A stretch of 64,000 nucleotides of DNA from Kiloniella laminariae DSM 19542 (lineage in GTDB: Bacteria > Pseudomonadota > Alphaproteobacteria > Kiloniellales > Kiloniellaceae): positions 62,001 through 126,000 of the forward strand of contig NZ_KB893135.1 in the NCBI RefSeq assembly GCF_000374005.1, in the 5' to 3' direction. Position numbers and translations under genes: made by a program. Below, in pieces: positions 9,162 to 18,285 of the stretch. The notes below the pieces were generated by a model that was not told the origin of the DNA, did no database searches, and saw only the letters and a program-made list of their open reading frames with translations. The first letter of the stretch is position 1, and each line of letters opens with the position of its first letter.

Positions 9162-10616
9162 ATGACGACGCACAAACCGGAAAACCCAACTCAATACCCA
9201 GTTCAAAACCCAGTTCAAAACCCGGCCTTTTCACCCAACAGCAACAGCCCCGCCCCGGAAAGCACTCAAGCAACAGTGCAACAGCCGAACCGGCCACCAC
9301 GCCTGATGTTCAGCGGGGCGCTTAATCTCGAACAGCAGAAAAAACGCGCCAAGGATCTGCTCAAGGCCTTTGATGCCGGGAACGCTGACGCGCTACAGCG
9401 TTTTGTCCGGCAGCTTTCACTTTTTGGGTCGCAGAAGATTTCCAACGGAACAACGAGTAAACAAGGCAACGCTGCCAAGCTTGCCGATGCCCAGCTGGTG
9501 ATCGCGCGCGAGGCCGGTTTTTCCAGCTGGCCCAAGCTCAAGGTTCACTGTGACCGCTTGGCCCTGCGCCAGAAACAGATTGCCGTGGGGTCCGTCCCCC
9601 GGCTCGACAGCCCCGAAACCCTGCACCTGCGCTGCGGTTCCGATATCCATCATGCACTGGAAGTCGCAGGTTTCATCGGAGCTTTTCATGAATTTTCCGA
9701 TCCCTTCTGTCAGGGGCCACTGCCCGATCTGCCACTCGCTGAATTTCTTGAACAGCGGGCCGAATTTATTTCCTCCGCCTATGGTCTTGATCTGGAAGAC
9801 ACTCTGGGCCGTCAGCGACAGGCCTATGGCGGGCTGGAAACCTTGCAGGATTACAGCCGCGTGGTGCTCTGGTTTGAACACGACAGCTACGACCAGCTGA
9901 TCCTGGCTTTTCTGCTCGATTATATCACCCGGGCTTTCCCGTCGCGGCTCTCTCTTGCTGAACCAGACGAAACTCCGTCGGGTCGCTCCCTGCTCCGGTT
10001 CGAGCTGATCTGCGTTGACCAGATACCCGGCGTGCCCGACTTTACCGGGCTGGGTCAACTGGCCCCGGAACTGCTGATCTGGCTGTGGGAAAACCGCCGG
10101 GCAGAAATCACATCAGAACAGTTCAGGCTTGGCAGCTCTGTCTGGAAAGCCCTGCGCCAGCCCGACCCGCAGGCGCTGGAAAGCCTGATCACAGATGGCA
10201 CCGCCGCAATCCCCCCCATGGCTACCGCCCTGCGCCGTCACCTGCAGGAACTGCCAGACCCCGCAAGCGGCCTCGGCCTGACCCAGCGCCTGACGCTGGA
10301 AATCCTTGATCAGGAAGGCCCGATGACAGGCGGCAAGCTTTTTGGCAAGCTGATGCGCGAACGTGAACCCCTGCCCTATCTTGGCGACCTGATGTACTGG
10401 CACGAACTGGTCGATCTGAAGCAGGCGACAAAACCCTTGCTGGATTATACTCCGGCAACCCCGCCACAGATCTGGCCGGACCGCCTGGTCCACATCACCC
10501 GAACTGGGCGCGAGGTGCTGGCCGGGAAACGCAGCTATCTCGACCTTGCCACCCGTGAACGCTGGGTCGGCGGGATCAGGGTTGCATTCAAAACGCAGGA
10601 AAATCGGAGAGATTAA
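9162..10616 (+). CDS. DUF1835 domain protein with ankyrin-like N-terminal segment
   Basis: A 484-residue cytoplasmic protein. Residues 1-45 are low-complexity, with repeated Pro/Gln/Asn blocks (YPVQNPVQNPAF). Residues 50-130 form a helical segment ending in IAREAGFSSWPKLK, which often accompanies ankyrin-like repeats in bacteria. From about 145, LHLRCGSDIHHALEVAGF, FHEFSDPFCQGPLP and VVLWFEHDSYDQL match the DUF1835 pattern. The C-terminus is helical. Molecular function is not known; family members are often next to regulatory or stress genes. Its stop is 6 bases from the stop of the convergent binding-protein gene, leaving no space for a normal terminator. Confidence 0.72.
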   Translation: MTTHKPENPTQYPVQNPVQNPAFSPNSNSPAPESTQATVQQPNRPPRLMFSGALNLEQQKKRAKDLLKAFDAGNADALQRFVRQLSLFGSQKISNGTTSKQGNAAKLADAQLVIAREAGFSSWPKLKVHCDRLALRQKQIAVGSVPRLDSPETLHLRCGSDIHHALEVAGFIGAFHEFSDPFCQGPLPDLPLAEFLEQRAEFISSAYGLDLEDTLGRQRQAYGGLETLQDYSRVVLWFEHDSYDQLILAFLLDYITRAFPSRLSLAEPDETPSGRSLLRFELICVDQIPGVPDFTGLGQLAPELLIWLWENRRAEITSEQFRLGSSVWKALRQPDPQALESLITDGTAAIPPMATALRRHLQELPDPASGLGLTQRLTLEILDQEGPMTGGKLFGKLMREREPLPYLGDLMYWHELVDLKQATKPLLDYTPATPPQIWPDRLVHITRTGREVLAGKRSYLDLATRERWVGGIRVAFKTQENRRD

Positions 10617-10621
10617 TCCCC

Positions 10622-11464
10622 TCAGGACGGCGGGACTGCGGGTGACAGAGCATGCTTTTCCAGCAGCTTGTCATAGGTCCCGTCGCTTTTCATCTCTTCC
10701 AGCGCCCGGGTAAAAAGCTGCATGACCTTTTGATGGTCAGGGCTTTTCCGGGAAATGGCAAGGAACAGGTCTTTCGATTCAAGTACATGTTTGGCATAGC
10801 GAAAGCGGTCGCCTTCGGGATACAGCATCCGCGCGGTGTAACGCACAACCAGCTCGTCATCGATCACGGCATCGACCCGGCCATTGGCCAGCTTCATCAG
10901 GTTGCCTTCCAGACTTTGTGTCGGGTCGCGTTTAAAGCCTGTCGCGGCAAGAAAATCTTCCGGATAGGCATAGTCCTGCATTGTGCCAACAATCAGATTG
11001 TCCAGGTCGGCAATGGTTTCAATCTTCAAATTGCGGTCAAGACAGGAAATCAGCACCAGCTTGTTCTGGGCCAGAACCGGGCCAAAAGCCACATATTCAT
11101 TGCGCTCGTCAGTGTACCAGATATGCGGGATCAGATCGACTTCGCCCCGCTGGGCTTCCTTGAGGATACGCGACCAGGGCAGATCCCGGATCACCGTGTC
11201 ATAGCCCGCCCGTTTCATCCCGATACTGGTCAGTTCGGTCAGAAAACCGTGCCCTGGCAGCTCTGCCCCGGTATAGGGGGCCCAGTCCGACACCCCGATC
11301 ACCAGCGCCCGGTTCCCGGACAACTTGTTTTCACTTTCAGCCAAGGCAGGGCTGGAAGATGCCAGACACCAGAAAATTGTTCCGAATATTATCCCCGGCA
11401 ACATTCCAGCCATCATCCCAGAAATCACGCGGGACAGGATACTCATAGGGAAGACAGCCCTCAC
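10622..11464 (-). CDS. Orphan periplasmic solute-binding protein, family 3
   Basis: A roughly 280-residue member of the family-3 (polar amino-acid type) solute-binding proteins. A hydrophobic signal segment ends near SSSPALAES. The mature part starts ALVIGVSDWAPYTGAELPG, has the RAGYDTVIRDLPWSRILKEA motif, and later GRVDAVIDDELV. No permease or ATPase gene is adjacent, so it may feed a sensor, or a transporter elsewhere. It is clearly paralogous to the product at 18720-19547 (shared WAPYTG, GMKRAGY, PWSR and AYPE.FLAA). GTG at 11464 follows GAAGGA at good spacing and is preferred. TTG at 11503 and ATG at 11446 are alternatives. Confidence 0.85.
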   Translation of the reverse strand: MRAVFPMSILSRVISGMMAGMLPGIIFGTIFWCLASSSPALAESENKLSGNRALVIGVSDWAPYTGAELPGHGFLTELTSIGMKRAGYDTVIRDLPWSRILKEAQRGEVDLIPHIWYTDERNEYVAFGPVLAQNKLVLISCLDRNLKIETIADLDNLIVGTMQDYAYPEDFLAATGFKRDPTQSLEGNLMKLANGRVDAVIDDELVVRYTARMLYPEGDRFRYAKHVLESKDLFLAISRKSPDHQKVMQLFTRALEEMKSDGTYDKLLEKHALSPAVPPS

Positions 11465-11980
11465 AATCGAAAGTCCTTCACCTGAACTCTTGTGGCTGAA
11501 CAAAATATCACCTGACCCGTTGCCCCTGTTGAATGGCCGTCCGAAAATTCACCCGGCAGCTGCGGTGCAGATTTTCGGGCAGACTTGCATAGAGTTAACT
11601 CCGACAAAATTATTCTAGCGCGCGGATATTACCCCGTATCATAAAGGAGAAAAGGTTACCTGTCTCTTTACAGAACAGCCCCAGAATGTCCTGTGAGGCC
11701 TGATTCCTCCAACCTATGACATCTCTTGGGTGAGGAATAAAACCAGCCGCAATCAAGGGCCGTTTTCCGCTATCGGCTGCCCCTGTTTCGACCTCTCTTT
11801 CGCGGCACACTTTCGGAACCCTGGCTTCCTGGTCCTGTGGCTTCCTGATCCTCTAGGCTGCCCGAACATCCAGCAGGGAAAAATACCCTTCAACCTCATA
11901 TCTTTACCTGTTTTTATCGTTTTAAGAGTACTTTTGTGCCTAAAGTATAAAAAGAACACTGACCGGACAGGGAGATCGCA
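11465..11980. other. Intergenic region between divergent solute-binding protein genes
   Basis: About 515 bases, AT-rich toward the right. I saw no convincing gene, RNA or long inverted repeat. It must hold the promoters of two divergent binding-protein genes. Confidence 0.5.
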
Positions 11981-12775
11981 ATGCCCTATTTTGTGCAGCC
12001 AGAAAAAATCGCTGCCCAAAAACGAAGTAAAATCAGCATAATAAAGACCAGTCTGATTTGTTTTTCTCTCTCAGGATTTGTTTTTAATCCTCCTCAACCC
12101 GCCACTGCCGCAGATGACATCACCATCCTGGCTGTCCACTTTCCCCCTTTTGAGTTTGAAAAACCGGAAAAGGGGCTAAAGGGTTTTGATGTAGAAACCG
12201 TGGTTGAAGCCTTTGCCAGAAAAGACATCAAGGCCGGGATAAGCTTCATGCCCTGGGCCCGTGCTCTGGAAAAGGGTCGGAAAGGGCAGGCTGCAGGTAT
12301 CCTTTCCTGCGCCAAGAACAGCACCCGCGAGCAGTATTTTATTCATTCTGACCCGATCAGTTTTGCCACTCGCGGTTACACGGCCCTGGAGAAACGGGGG
12401 CTTTCCCGGATTTCAGAAACCAAAGACGGGGCCGCATACACTGTCGGTTCGATCATTGGCTATGCCTCGACGACAGAGCTTAAAACAGCTGGTATCAAAC
12501 CCGATCTATCCCCAGATCTGGCCACCGCCCTGGAAAAACTGCGCAAAGGCCGGATTGACCTTCTCTTTGGCGAAATCAACGCCACAGAATATATGGCCCA
12601 GAAAATCATCCCCGACGTTACCCTGATATCCTATCCAACCAGCCAGAAAGCCTATCACCTCTGCCTCAGCCGCAACTGGCCCGGGAGTGACGAACTGCTC
12701 AACCACTTCAACGAAGGACTGGCCGAGGTCCAGTCCGACGGCACCGACGACCAGATCCACGCCAAATACAGATGA
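11981..12775 (+). CDS. Periplasmic solute-binding protein, family 3
   Basis: A 264-residue exported protein. Its hydrophobic leader (about 22-42) ends near ATAADD, followed by ITILAVHFPPFEFEKPEKG, LKGFDVETVVEAF and FMPWARALEKGRKG, the usual start, ligand-cleft and binding-motif layout of family-3 solute-binding domains. GRIDLLFGEINATEYM and YHLCLSRNWPGSDEL complete the second lobe. It is shorter and more divergent than its neighbour at 10622-11464. The ATG has AGGGAG 5-6 bases upstream. No transporter genes flank it, so the ligand and partner are unknown. Confidence 0.83.
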   Translation: MPYFVQPEKIAAQKRSKISIIKTSLICFSLSGFVFNPPQPATAADDITILAVHFPPFEFEKPEKGLKGFDVETVVEAFARKDIKAGISFMPWARALEKGRKGQAAGILSCAKNSTREQYFIHSDPISFATRGYTALEKRGLSRISETKDGAAYTVGSIIGYASTTELKTAGIKPDLSPDLATALEKLRKGRIDLLFGEINATEYMAQKIIPDVTLISYPTSQKAYHLCLSRNWPGSDELLNHFNEGLAEVQSDGTDDQIHAKYR

Positions 12776-13030
12776 GTCCCCAATACAGATAAATCAAACC
12801 AGCAATGCCCAGAGGGAAGAGTCCAAGCCTGAACGCGCAGGAACAATCGTGATAATAAGGTCCAATAATTCATTTACGATTATTGCGAGAACTGCTTTAA
12901 TCACACCAGCGTAAACAGGCCCCCTCTTCGTTGGAGAACTTACAGTGAATAGCGCCGGAAGCATCACCTGCCGCGAAAAATTGATACCTTTACGGCACAG
13001 GCAACGGGCAACAGGATCTTGGTTTTCAGA

Positions 13031-13834
13031 ATGAAATCCCCGGCAACCGCGCAGAATCCAAAGGACCATATTGATCTGGCGATCCAGCAACTCAAAAAAG
13101 GGGCGTTTATCCAGAACTCCGAGGTCACTGACGAAGTTTACGTCAAGCTCTATGGCTTTGGCGAAGATGCCGTAGCGCCGTTGCTTCAGGAGTTGCAAAA
13201 AATTGACCTGACTCGATTGGAACACAAAAATGTGCTGTCCCTGATCAGCGGGATGAGCACCATTCTGCACGATCTGGACGAAACAGCATCATGTACCTTT
13301 ATCACCAAGGCCTTGGAACAGAAATGTCATCCCGCAATCCGGCAAGCACTCGAAATTGTCGCACGCTTCAGCCTTGATGATTACCGCGCAACCACTCTTG
13401 GTACTATCAGGATATTCGAAGACAAAACCATCGACCTCAAACAGCAGGCAAGCCACAAGGTCGAAGGCTGGCTGCAGAACCTCCCTGCCGAAGATCAGGG
13501 CAGGATCTCGCGGATCTACATCCTCCCCGAACGGGAAAGTTACGACTACACCACCTACTACCGCCCCCGCTTCAACATCATCACCTTGAGATGGGACAGC
13601 TACGCAAAACCGGATAACCGGATCTTGCAGGTCATTTTCGGCAGAGGTCTGGATTTCCTGCGCGAAGTCGGGTTTTATCAGGAAGCCGGACATTGCCATT
13701 ATGGTCATACAGAATTTGATAAAGATGAGAAGAAAGAAGCCCGGATATATGGAGCCAGGATCATGCGGACTCTTTACCCAAAACTGACGTCAGTCCTCAG
13801 GATCTTGAACAAGATTCTGCCTGAAAAAGCCTGA
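13031..13834 (+). CDS. Uncharacterised protein with HEAT-like N-terminus and His/Cys-rich motif
   Basis: A 267-residue soluble protein I do not recognise. The N-terminal half is helical and looks HEAT-like (YGFGEDAVAPLLQELQ, then KALEQKCHPAIRQALEIV). The C-terminal half is mixed and contains AGHCHYGHTEFDKDEKKEAR, whose histidines, cysteine and following acidic residues could bind metal; this is inference from composition only. There is no signal peptide or membrane segment. The start is uncertain: ATG at 13031 is favoured, while TTG at 13019 is only 2 bases from AGGA. It ends 15 bases before a convergent VapC remnant. Confidence 0.6.
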   Translation: MKSPATAQNPKDHIDLAIQQLKKGAFIQNSEVTDEVYVKLYGFGEDAVAPLLQELQKIDLTRLEHKNVLSLISGMSTILHDLDETASCTFITKALEQKCHPAIRQALEIVARFSLDDYRATTLGTIRIFEDKTIDLKQQASHKVEGWLQNLPAEDQGRISRIYILPERESYDYTTYYRPRFNIITLRWDSYAKPDNRILQVIFGRGLDFLREVGFYQEAGHCHYGHTEFDKDEKKEARIYGARIMRTLYPKLTSVLRILNKILPEKA

Positions 13835-13849
13835 GTCTTTTCTTCTGCG

Positions 13850-13966
13850 TTACCAGATTGTCGCCACATGCTCATAGCCCAGGATCTTGCTCTCGGCGGT
13901 AATCAGCGGGATGGCGAATTTGCGGGCGGTGGCGACAATCATCCGGCCCGCCGGGTCGGTGCCTAT
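13850..13966 (-). pseudogene. C-terminal fragment of a VapC-type PIN-domain toxin
   Basis: On the minus strand, 38 codons ending in TAA at 13850 read DPAGRMIVATARKF, then PLITAESKILGYEHVATIW. This is the typical last third of VapC toxins, with the DPA.R.I.ATA motif that carries a conserved PIN-domain aspartate and the closing V.TIW. A full VapC is about 130 residues. The first two thirds and any VapB antitoxin are missing. The frame is open only back to about 13996, where it meets the end of the next gene, so the fragment has no proper start. It marks a deletion or replacement breakpoint. Confidence 0.75.
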
Positions 13967-13980
13967 AGCGAGCAACCCAG

Positions 13981-14763
13981 TCAAGACGGATCCCAATCAC
14001 TCCCGCCAACAGGCTCATCGGGATATTCAAGTTTCACAACGGCTCCCCGAAGCAGGGTCAGCGGATCAGTCTCGAGCTGTTTTATTTTTTTGACCTCATG
14101 CGTTGGTTTGCCATGATCATTGATGATCTTGTTATGGCGTTTCTCAGCTATACTTTTCAATTTAAGATTCTGCTGTTCATGGTCCATTCGCCATTCTGTG
14201 AGAAGATCCCTATACTTTTCTCGATCAAAATTTAATGGATCAAAAAAATGGAACCTCCCTTTATCACGTGCTCTAATAAAAATTACCCTTCGTATAGAGC
14301 TTAAAGGTAAATCCCCAATGTGTGCAGCCTCAATATAAGGCATGATATTTCTAGAAAATTGCTTCTTATTTTTCCAAGATTCCAGAAGTTTATCACCGGA
14401 AATAAATGAAGACAGTATATTCCTTCTTTCTACCTCTAGCCATACAGCCCCGGCCCAATTGCTCCGAAAAGGAGCAAACTCTCTCCAAGTACTAATGGGA
14501 CATCTTTTTTGATATGCGATTGGATCAAAATCGAAAAAATCAAAAAGGCTAACGCCTTCGATTGAACGGACAAACGGGAATAAAGCTGATCCTCTTCGGG
14601 TATTCCATCTTTCGGAATCTGGAATGTCAGGCTCAGGACGTATCGCACCGTCTTTCAGTATGCCAAGAAACCGTTCTGGATGTGTTGTATGCCATAATCG
14701 GCCCCACAACTCTCTCCACACAGGCCCGATTTCTTCGACCGTTTTGTCATGACACACAGACAT
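13981..14763 (-). CDS. Uncharacterised 260-residue protein, possible ART/DarT-like fold; likely acquired
   Basis: A 260-residue soluble protein encoded in visibly AT-rich DNA (about 14140-14600) compared with its neighbours. The N-terminus, LWHTTHPERFLGILKDGAI, resembles the opening of ADP-ribosyltransferase-like proteins of the DarT/RES style (His-Thr-x-His near a Leu-x-x-Ile-Leu-x-x-Gly helix). Later ISTWREFAPFRSNWAGAVWLEV and MPYIEAAHIGDLPLSSIRRV look like conserved strands, and the end is lysine-rich and helical. No catalytic triad is proved. The stop codon lies about 15 bases from the first recognisable residue of the VapC remnant. A role in toxin or defence biology is plausible but inferred from context and weak similarity only. 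Confidence 0.6.
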   Translation of the reverse strand: MSVCHDKTVEEIGPVWRELWGRLWHTTHPERFLGILKDGAIRPEPDIPDSERWNTRRGSALFPFVRSIEGVSLFDFFDFDPIAYQKRCPISTWREFAPFRSNWAGAVWLEVERRNILSSFISGDKLLESWKNKKQFSRNIMPYIEAAHIGDLPLSSIRRVIFIRARDKGRFHFFDPLNFDREKYRDLLTEWRMDHEQQNLKLKSIAEKRHNKIINDHGKPTHEVKKIKQLETDPLTLLRGAVVKLEYPDEPVGGSDWDPS

Positions 14764-14895
14764 TGATTACCCGTGGTTATTCTTCAAAACAAAGATATAC
14801 CCATGTGATCATGGATCACAGCACTACCATTCTCAGAATACCACAATTTAATAGAAAATACCTTACGCGGTCTTGCTTTACAAAACCTGGATGGT

Positions 14896-14920
14896 CCGGA
14901 AGGGGAAATTCTCCTTCCGG
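14896..14920. terminator. Inverted repeat, possible terminator
   Basis: CCGGAAGG and CCTTCCGG arms enclose a short, partly pairing loop, followed on the plus strand by TTTCTTC. It sits between the start of the AT-rich gene and the end of the leftward dehydrogenase gene. It could stop leftward transcription past the dehydrogenase stop or rightward read-through. Confidence 0.5.
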
Positions 14921-14967
14921 TTTCTTCAATTTCAACAGCCAGTGGCTCAATATCTCCGCTGAAACCC

Positions 14968-16449
14968 CTACCCCAGCTTGACCGCGCCCAGATGTCCGGG
15001 GGAGGTCAGGTCTTTCAGTCCGGCAGCGAGGCTTTTGATTTTTTCCGGGGTGTAGCTGTCATAGAAGCTCTGGTTGCTGCGGCCAATGGCGTGTTCGGCG
15101 GAAAAGCTGCCTTTGAAGTCGGTTACGCGGGTGACGACCCAGTTGCGCAGGGCGGGGATAAAGCTTTCATCAGTCAGGCGCGGGTCGTCCTTGGCGATGG
15201 CGAGGTTGAAGTGCAGGCCACCGTCACCGATGTGACCAAAGTCACAGATGCGCACCTCGGGGAAGTGTTTGGGCAGCTCCACCGCCATGGCGGCGCGGAA
15301 GTCCATCAGCACACCCCGGCGGAAAGATACGTCAAAGGGCACCAGCTTGCCGGCGTGTTTGACCCCTTCGGACAGGGCGTGGCGCAGCGACCACATTTCC
15401 TCGGGCCGCCCGATAAAGGCATTGGCCAGCGGTTCGCCCTCGAACTCCCAGATCTCGGCCAGTACGGCTTCGAGCAGGTCGTCCAGGCTTTCTTCGGTTT
15501 CGCGTTTGTCCCAGCTGCGCGAGACCTCGGCGAGGATGGCATAGCCGGGCAGCTCACCGCCGGGAAAGGGATTGCGCAGCGAGGGTACGTGATCAAAGGC
15601 ACAGGCCATGGCCTCGGCCGACATGCCTTCAAAGGCGGTAAGCTGGCTGCCACAGCGTTCTTCCAGCGCGCGCAACAGTGGCAAGACGGCGGCTTCATCG
15701 CGCGGCACCAGCAGGGCGGCGGCAGATTGTTTGGGCAGACGTTCAACATTCAGCACCGCTTCGGTGATCACGCCGTAGACCCCGGAAGTGCCGATAAAAA
15801 TCTGTTTCCAATCCACCCCGGTGTTGTCCTTGCGCAGGCCCGACATGAAGTCCAGCTCTGTCCCCTGATCATCGGCCAGCACCACCTTGATACCCAGGGT
15901 ATTCTGGCGCACATCACCATAGCGCAGGAAACGCGCGCCACCGGTATTGGTTGCGATCATGCCGCCAATGCGCGGGTCTGCGCCCAGATCGATGGGAAAG
16001 CTGTAGCCGCGTTCGGCCAGAAAACTGTTGAGATCTGACAGGCGCACCCCGGCCCCGACGGTGACCGAGCGGTTGTCTTCGTCCAGCTCCATCGTTCCGC
16101 TCAGACGGTCCAGACTGAGCACGCCCTGTGTTCCTGTGGCATCCGGGGTCGAGGCTCCGACCAACCCGCTGTTGCCCGATTGCGGGATCACGGTGATGCC
16201 TTGGGCCACGCAACAGGCCAACACCTGCGAGACCTCGCTGGAGGTCGCCGGGCGGACGACAAACGCGGCCTTGCCCGCGCCATAGCGGACACAGGTTTCA
16301 TAAGGCAAAAGATCGTTCCCCGCTCCCCCTTCAGAAGGCAGCAACAGCCCCTTGTCCCCGACAATGGCTTTCAGGGCCGCAAGCTGTTCAGCCGGGACGC
16401 CTGTTGCCCCGGTTTCATCGTTGAGAGGTCGCTGGTTTGACTTGATCAT
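14968..16449 (-). CDS. FAD-linked D-2-hydroxyglutarate dehydrogenase-like oxidoreductase
   Basis: A 493-residue flavoprotein of the FAD_binding_4 / FAD-oxidase C family. The FAD domain shows PQSGNSGLVGAST, VTVGAGVRLSDLN, FPIDLGADPRIGGMIATNTGG and IGTSGVYGVITEAVL. The C-terminal domain has CDFGHIGDGGLHFNL, with histidines typical of the metal and substrate site, and GSFSAEHAIGR. D-lactate, glycolate and D-2-hydroxyglutarate dehydrogenases share this layout. The upstream neighbour, a 2-oxoadipate dioxygenase/decarboxylase that yields D-2-hydroxyglutarate, points to D-2-hydroxyglutarate to 2-oxoglutarate oxidation as the job here. The two genes are 62 bases apart and co-directional, so probably co-transcribed. 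Family certain; exact substrate inferred from context. Confidence 0.85.
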   Translation of the reverse strand: MIKSNQRPLNDETGATGVPAEQLAALKAIVGDKGLLLPSEGGAGNDLLPYETCVRYGAGKAAFVVRPATSSEVSQVLACCVAQGITVIPQSGNSGLVGASTPDATGTQGVLSLDRLSGTMELDEDNRSVTVGAGVRLSDLNSFLAERGYSFPIDLGADPRIGGMIATNTGGARFLRYGDVRQNTLGIKVVLADDQGTELDFMSGLRKDNTGVDWKQIFIGTSGVYGVITEAVLNVERLPKQSAAALLVPRDEAAVLPLLRALEERCGSQLTAFEGMSAEAMACAFDHVPSLRNPFPGGELPGYAILAEVSRSWDKRETEESLDDLLEAVLAEIWEFEGEPLANAFIGRPEEMWSLRHALSEGVKHAGKLVPFDVSFRRGVLMDFRAAMAVELPKHFPEVRICDFGHIGDGGLHFNLAIAKDDPRLTDESFIPALRNWVVTRVTDFKGSFSAEHAIGRSNQSFYDSYTPEKIKSLAAGLKDLTSPGHLGAVKLG

Positions 16450-16511
16450 GAAGCGGGTTCTTTTTTACGGTCATTGGAACAGGTTATCAGAAAGCAAGCA
16501 TAGCAGCCTGA

Positions 16512-17990
16512 TCAGGCGGCAACAGCCTTGTTTTCACCAGAACCTTTATCTCCTGATTTTTCCGCCAGACGCGCAAGACAGGCCTGTAGGGATGCCTGCT
16601 CCAGCGCGGCATAGAGCGTGAATTCATCCTGCACCTTTGCCCCCAGCGCCGCTTCAAAGCTGCTCTGGCTCGGGTTGGCATAGACCACATCGGCTCCGGT
16701 TTCGCCCAGATTGGCCCCCAGATTAGACTGGAAAATTCCGGCGGCAGAGACTGGCAGGAAGTCTTCGTAGACAATCGGATCAAAGCGCAGCAGACCGACT
16801 TCCAGCAGCCCTTCCAGGGTTCCGCTGATGCCGACAGAACGGGCCAGTTCCTCGCCGCGCTCATTCAGGCTGTAACGGAAATAACCCAGTCCCTGCGCGC
16901 GCAACTCGGCATAGCTGTCGGGGAAGGCTTTGAAGCTCTCGACCAGCAGCGTTTCATAGTCACCTTCACCGGAACGCACGCGCGCCCGGGTCTGCTCCAG
17001 CAACTGGTCATAAAGGGCACGACCTTTTGGCGTCAGGGCCAGACCGCGCTGTTCGATTTCACCAAAGCGCGCGGTGTGCGATCCCTCGGCCCAGTTCACC
17101 CCCGTCGCAGAACCGCTCGCCGCTTTGAAAAGAACCTTTTCCTCCAGTGCCTTGAACGAGGTCTGGCGCAGCAGGATCGGGCAGTCACGCCGGGGCGGTC
17201 CCTCGACCACTTCTTTTGGATTGATACCGCGCGCAGGCATGGCGGCCTGCACCGCATCAATATCGAGCGTGCGCGGGGTCAGGTGATTGATGTGCGGACC
17301 GTGGAAACTGACGATATCGGCAATCAAACGGTGCTCGTCGTGCAGGCGCTGATAAAGTTCCTGATCCACAATGGCCTTGCTGTGCCAACGGAAGGTTTCC
17401 AGCGCCTCGGTGACAAAGCGGGCCGCGTCTTCCGCATCAAGACCATTTTGGGTTTCGGCCCGCTCGATCAGATTGCGCAGGGCGGGGGTAAAGATATCGC
17501 GCGCGTCCAGGACCTTTTGCGCGGCGTCGCGCAGGTCCGCATCGGCAATCAGCTCCAGCCGCAGCAGCGAAGTGAAAACCCGGAAAGGATTGTGGCTCAG
17601 ATCGTCTTCGGCAATGGGGCGAAAAGCGGTGGAATGCACCGGAATGCCTGCCACAGCCAGATCATAATAGCTTACAGGTTCCATACCCATCACGGCAAAA
17701 AGACGGCGCAGGGTGAAAAGCTCTTCGGCGGTGCCGACCCGGATCGCCCCGTGGCGTTCCTCGCTCAGACGCGCCAGCCCGTTGCTGTGTTCCAGCTGCT
17801 CGCTCAGGGCGACATCATCGGCCAGACGTGTGGCGTTGATATCTTCGACCAGATCCATCAGCTCGCCATAGGCCGGAACCTCCTCGCGGTACATCGCCGA
17901 CATGGCGCGGGAAAACTGTACCCGGATTTCGTTTGCAGAAACGAGGCCAGAAACAGGACCTGACTTTGACTGAAGATTATCGTTACTCAT
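16512..17990 (-). CDS. hglS: 2-oxoadipate dioxygenase/decarboxylase (HglS/YdcJ family, DUF1338)
   Basis: A 492-residue VOC-superfamily metalloenzyme. In Pseudomonas putida, HglS converts 2-oxoadipate to D-2-hydroxyglutarate in D-lysine catabolism. The features expected of the family are present: His80 and Arg84 in ERHGAIRVG, His236 in HGPHINHLTPR, and Glu311 in ARFGEIEQRG, matching the known His/His/Glu iron ligands and the substrate arginine. The ATG at 17990 has AAGGAAG about 8 bases upstream; the open frame extends to 18035 without better support. The downstream flavoprotein gene would consume its product, giving a complete two-step route to 2-oxoglutarate. No regulator is adjacent. Confidence 0.9.
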   Translation of the reverse strand: MSNDNLQSKSGPVSGLVSANEIRVQFSRAMSAMYREEVPAYGELMDLVEDINATRLADDVALSEQLEHSNGLARLSEERHGAIRVGTAEELFTLRRLFAVMGMEPVSYYDLAVAGIPVHSTAFRPIAEDDLSHNPFRVFTSLLRLELIADADLRDAAQKVLDARDIFTPALRNLIERAETQNGLDAEDAARFVTEALETFRWHSKAIVDQELYQRLHDEHRLIADIVSFHGPHINHLTPRTLDIDAVQAAMPARGINPKEVVEGPPRRDCPILLRQTSFKALEEKVLFKAASGSATGVNWAEGSHTARFGEIEQRGLALTPKGRALYDQLLEQTRARVRSGEGDYETLLVESFKAFPDSYAELRAQGLGYFRYSLNERGEELARSVGISGTLEGLLEVGLLRFDPIVYEDFLPVSAAGIFQSNLGANLGETGADVVYANPSQSSFEAALGAKVQDEFTLYAALEQASLQACLARLAEKSGDKGSGENKAVAA

Positions 17991-18285
17991 CACCAAAACT
18001 TCCTTCGCACACGCAGAACAAAAACAATCTGCCACCTTTATCGTCGCGTCTTATACAGCCTCAAAAGCAGACAAGACAAGAGATCAGAGTGCCAGATATA
18101 GCACCCCGCAGTGCGCCAAAGAAAACAGTGTTTTCTCATTACTTTATGAGTTATACGAATGAACCTGCCACAAAGGCCAACGCCTTATCTTCAATAAGAT
18201 GCTTGAGGCACTTATCTGAAAGACAAGATCATAAAAACCAACAGAACTGTGCATCCACAGTTGGTCCGGGGGATTTACTTTCACA

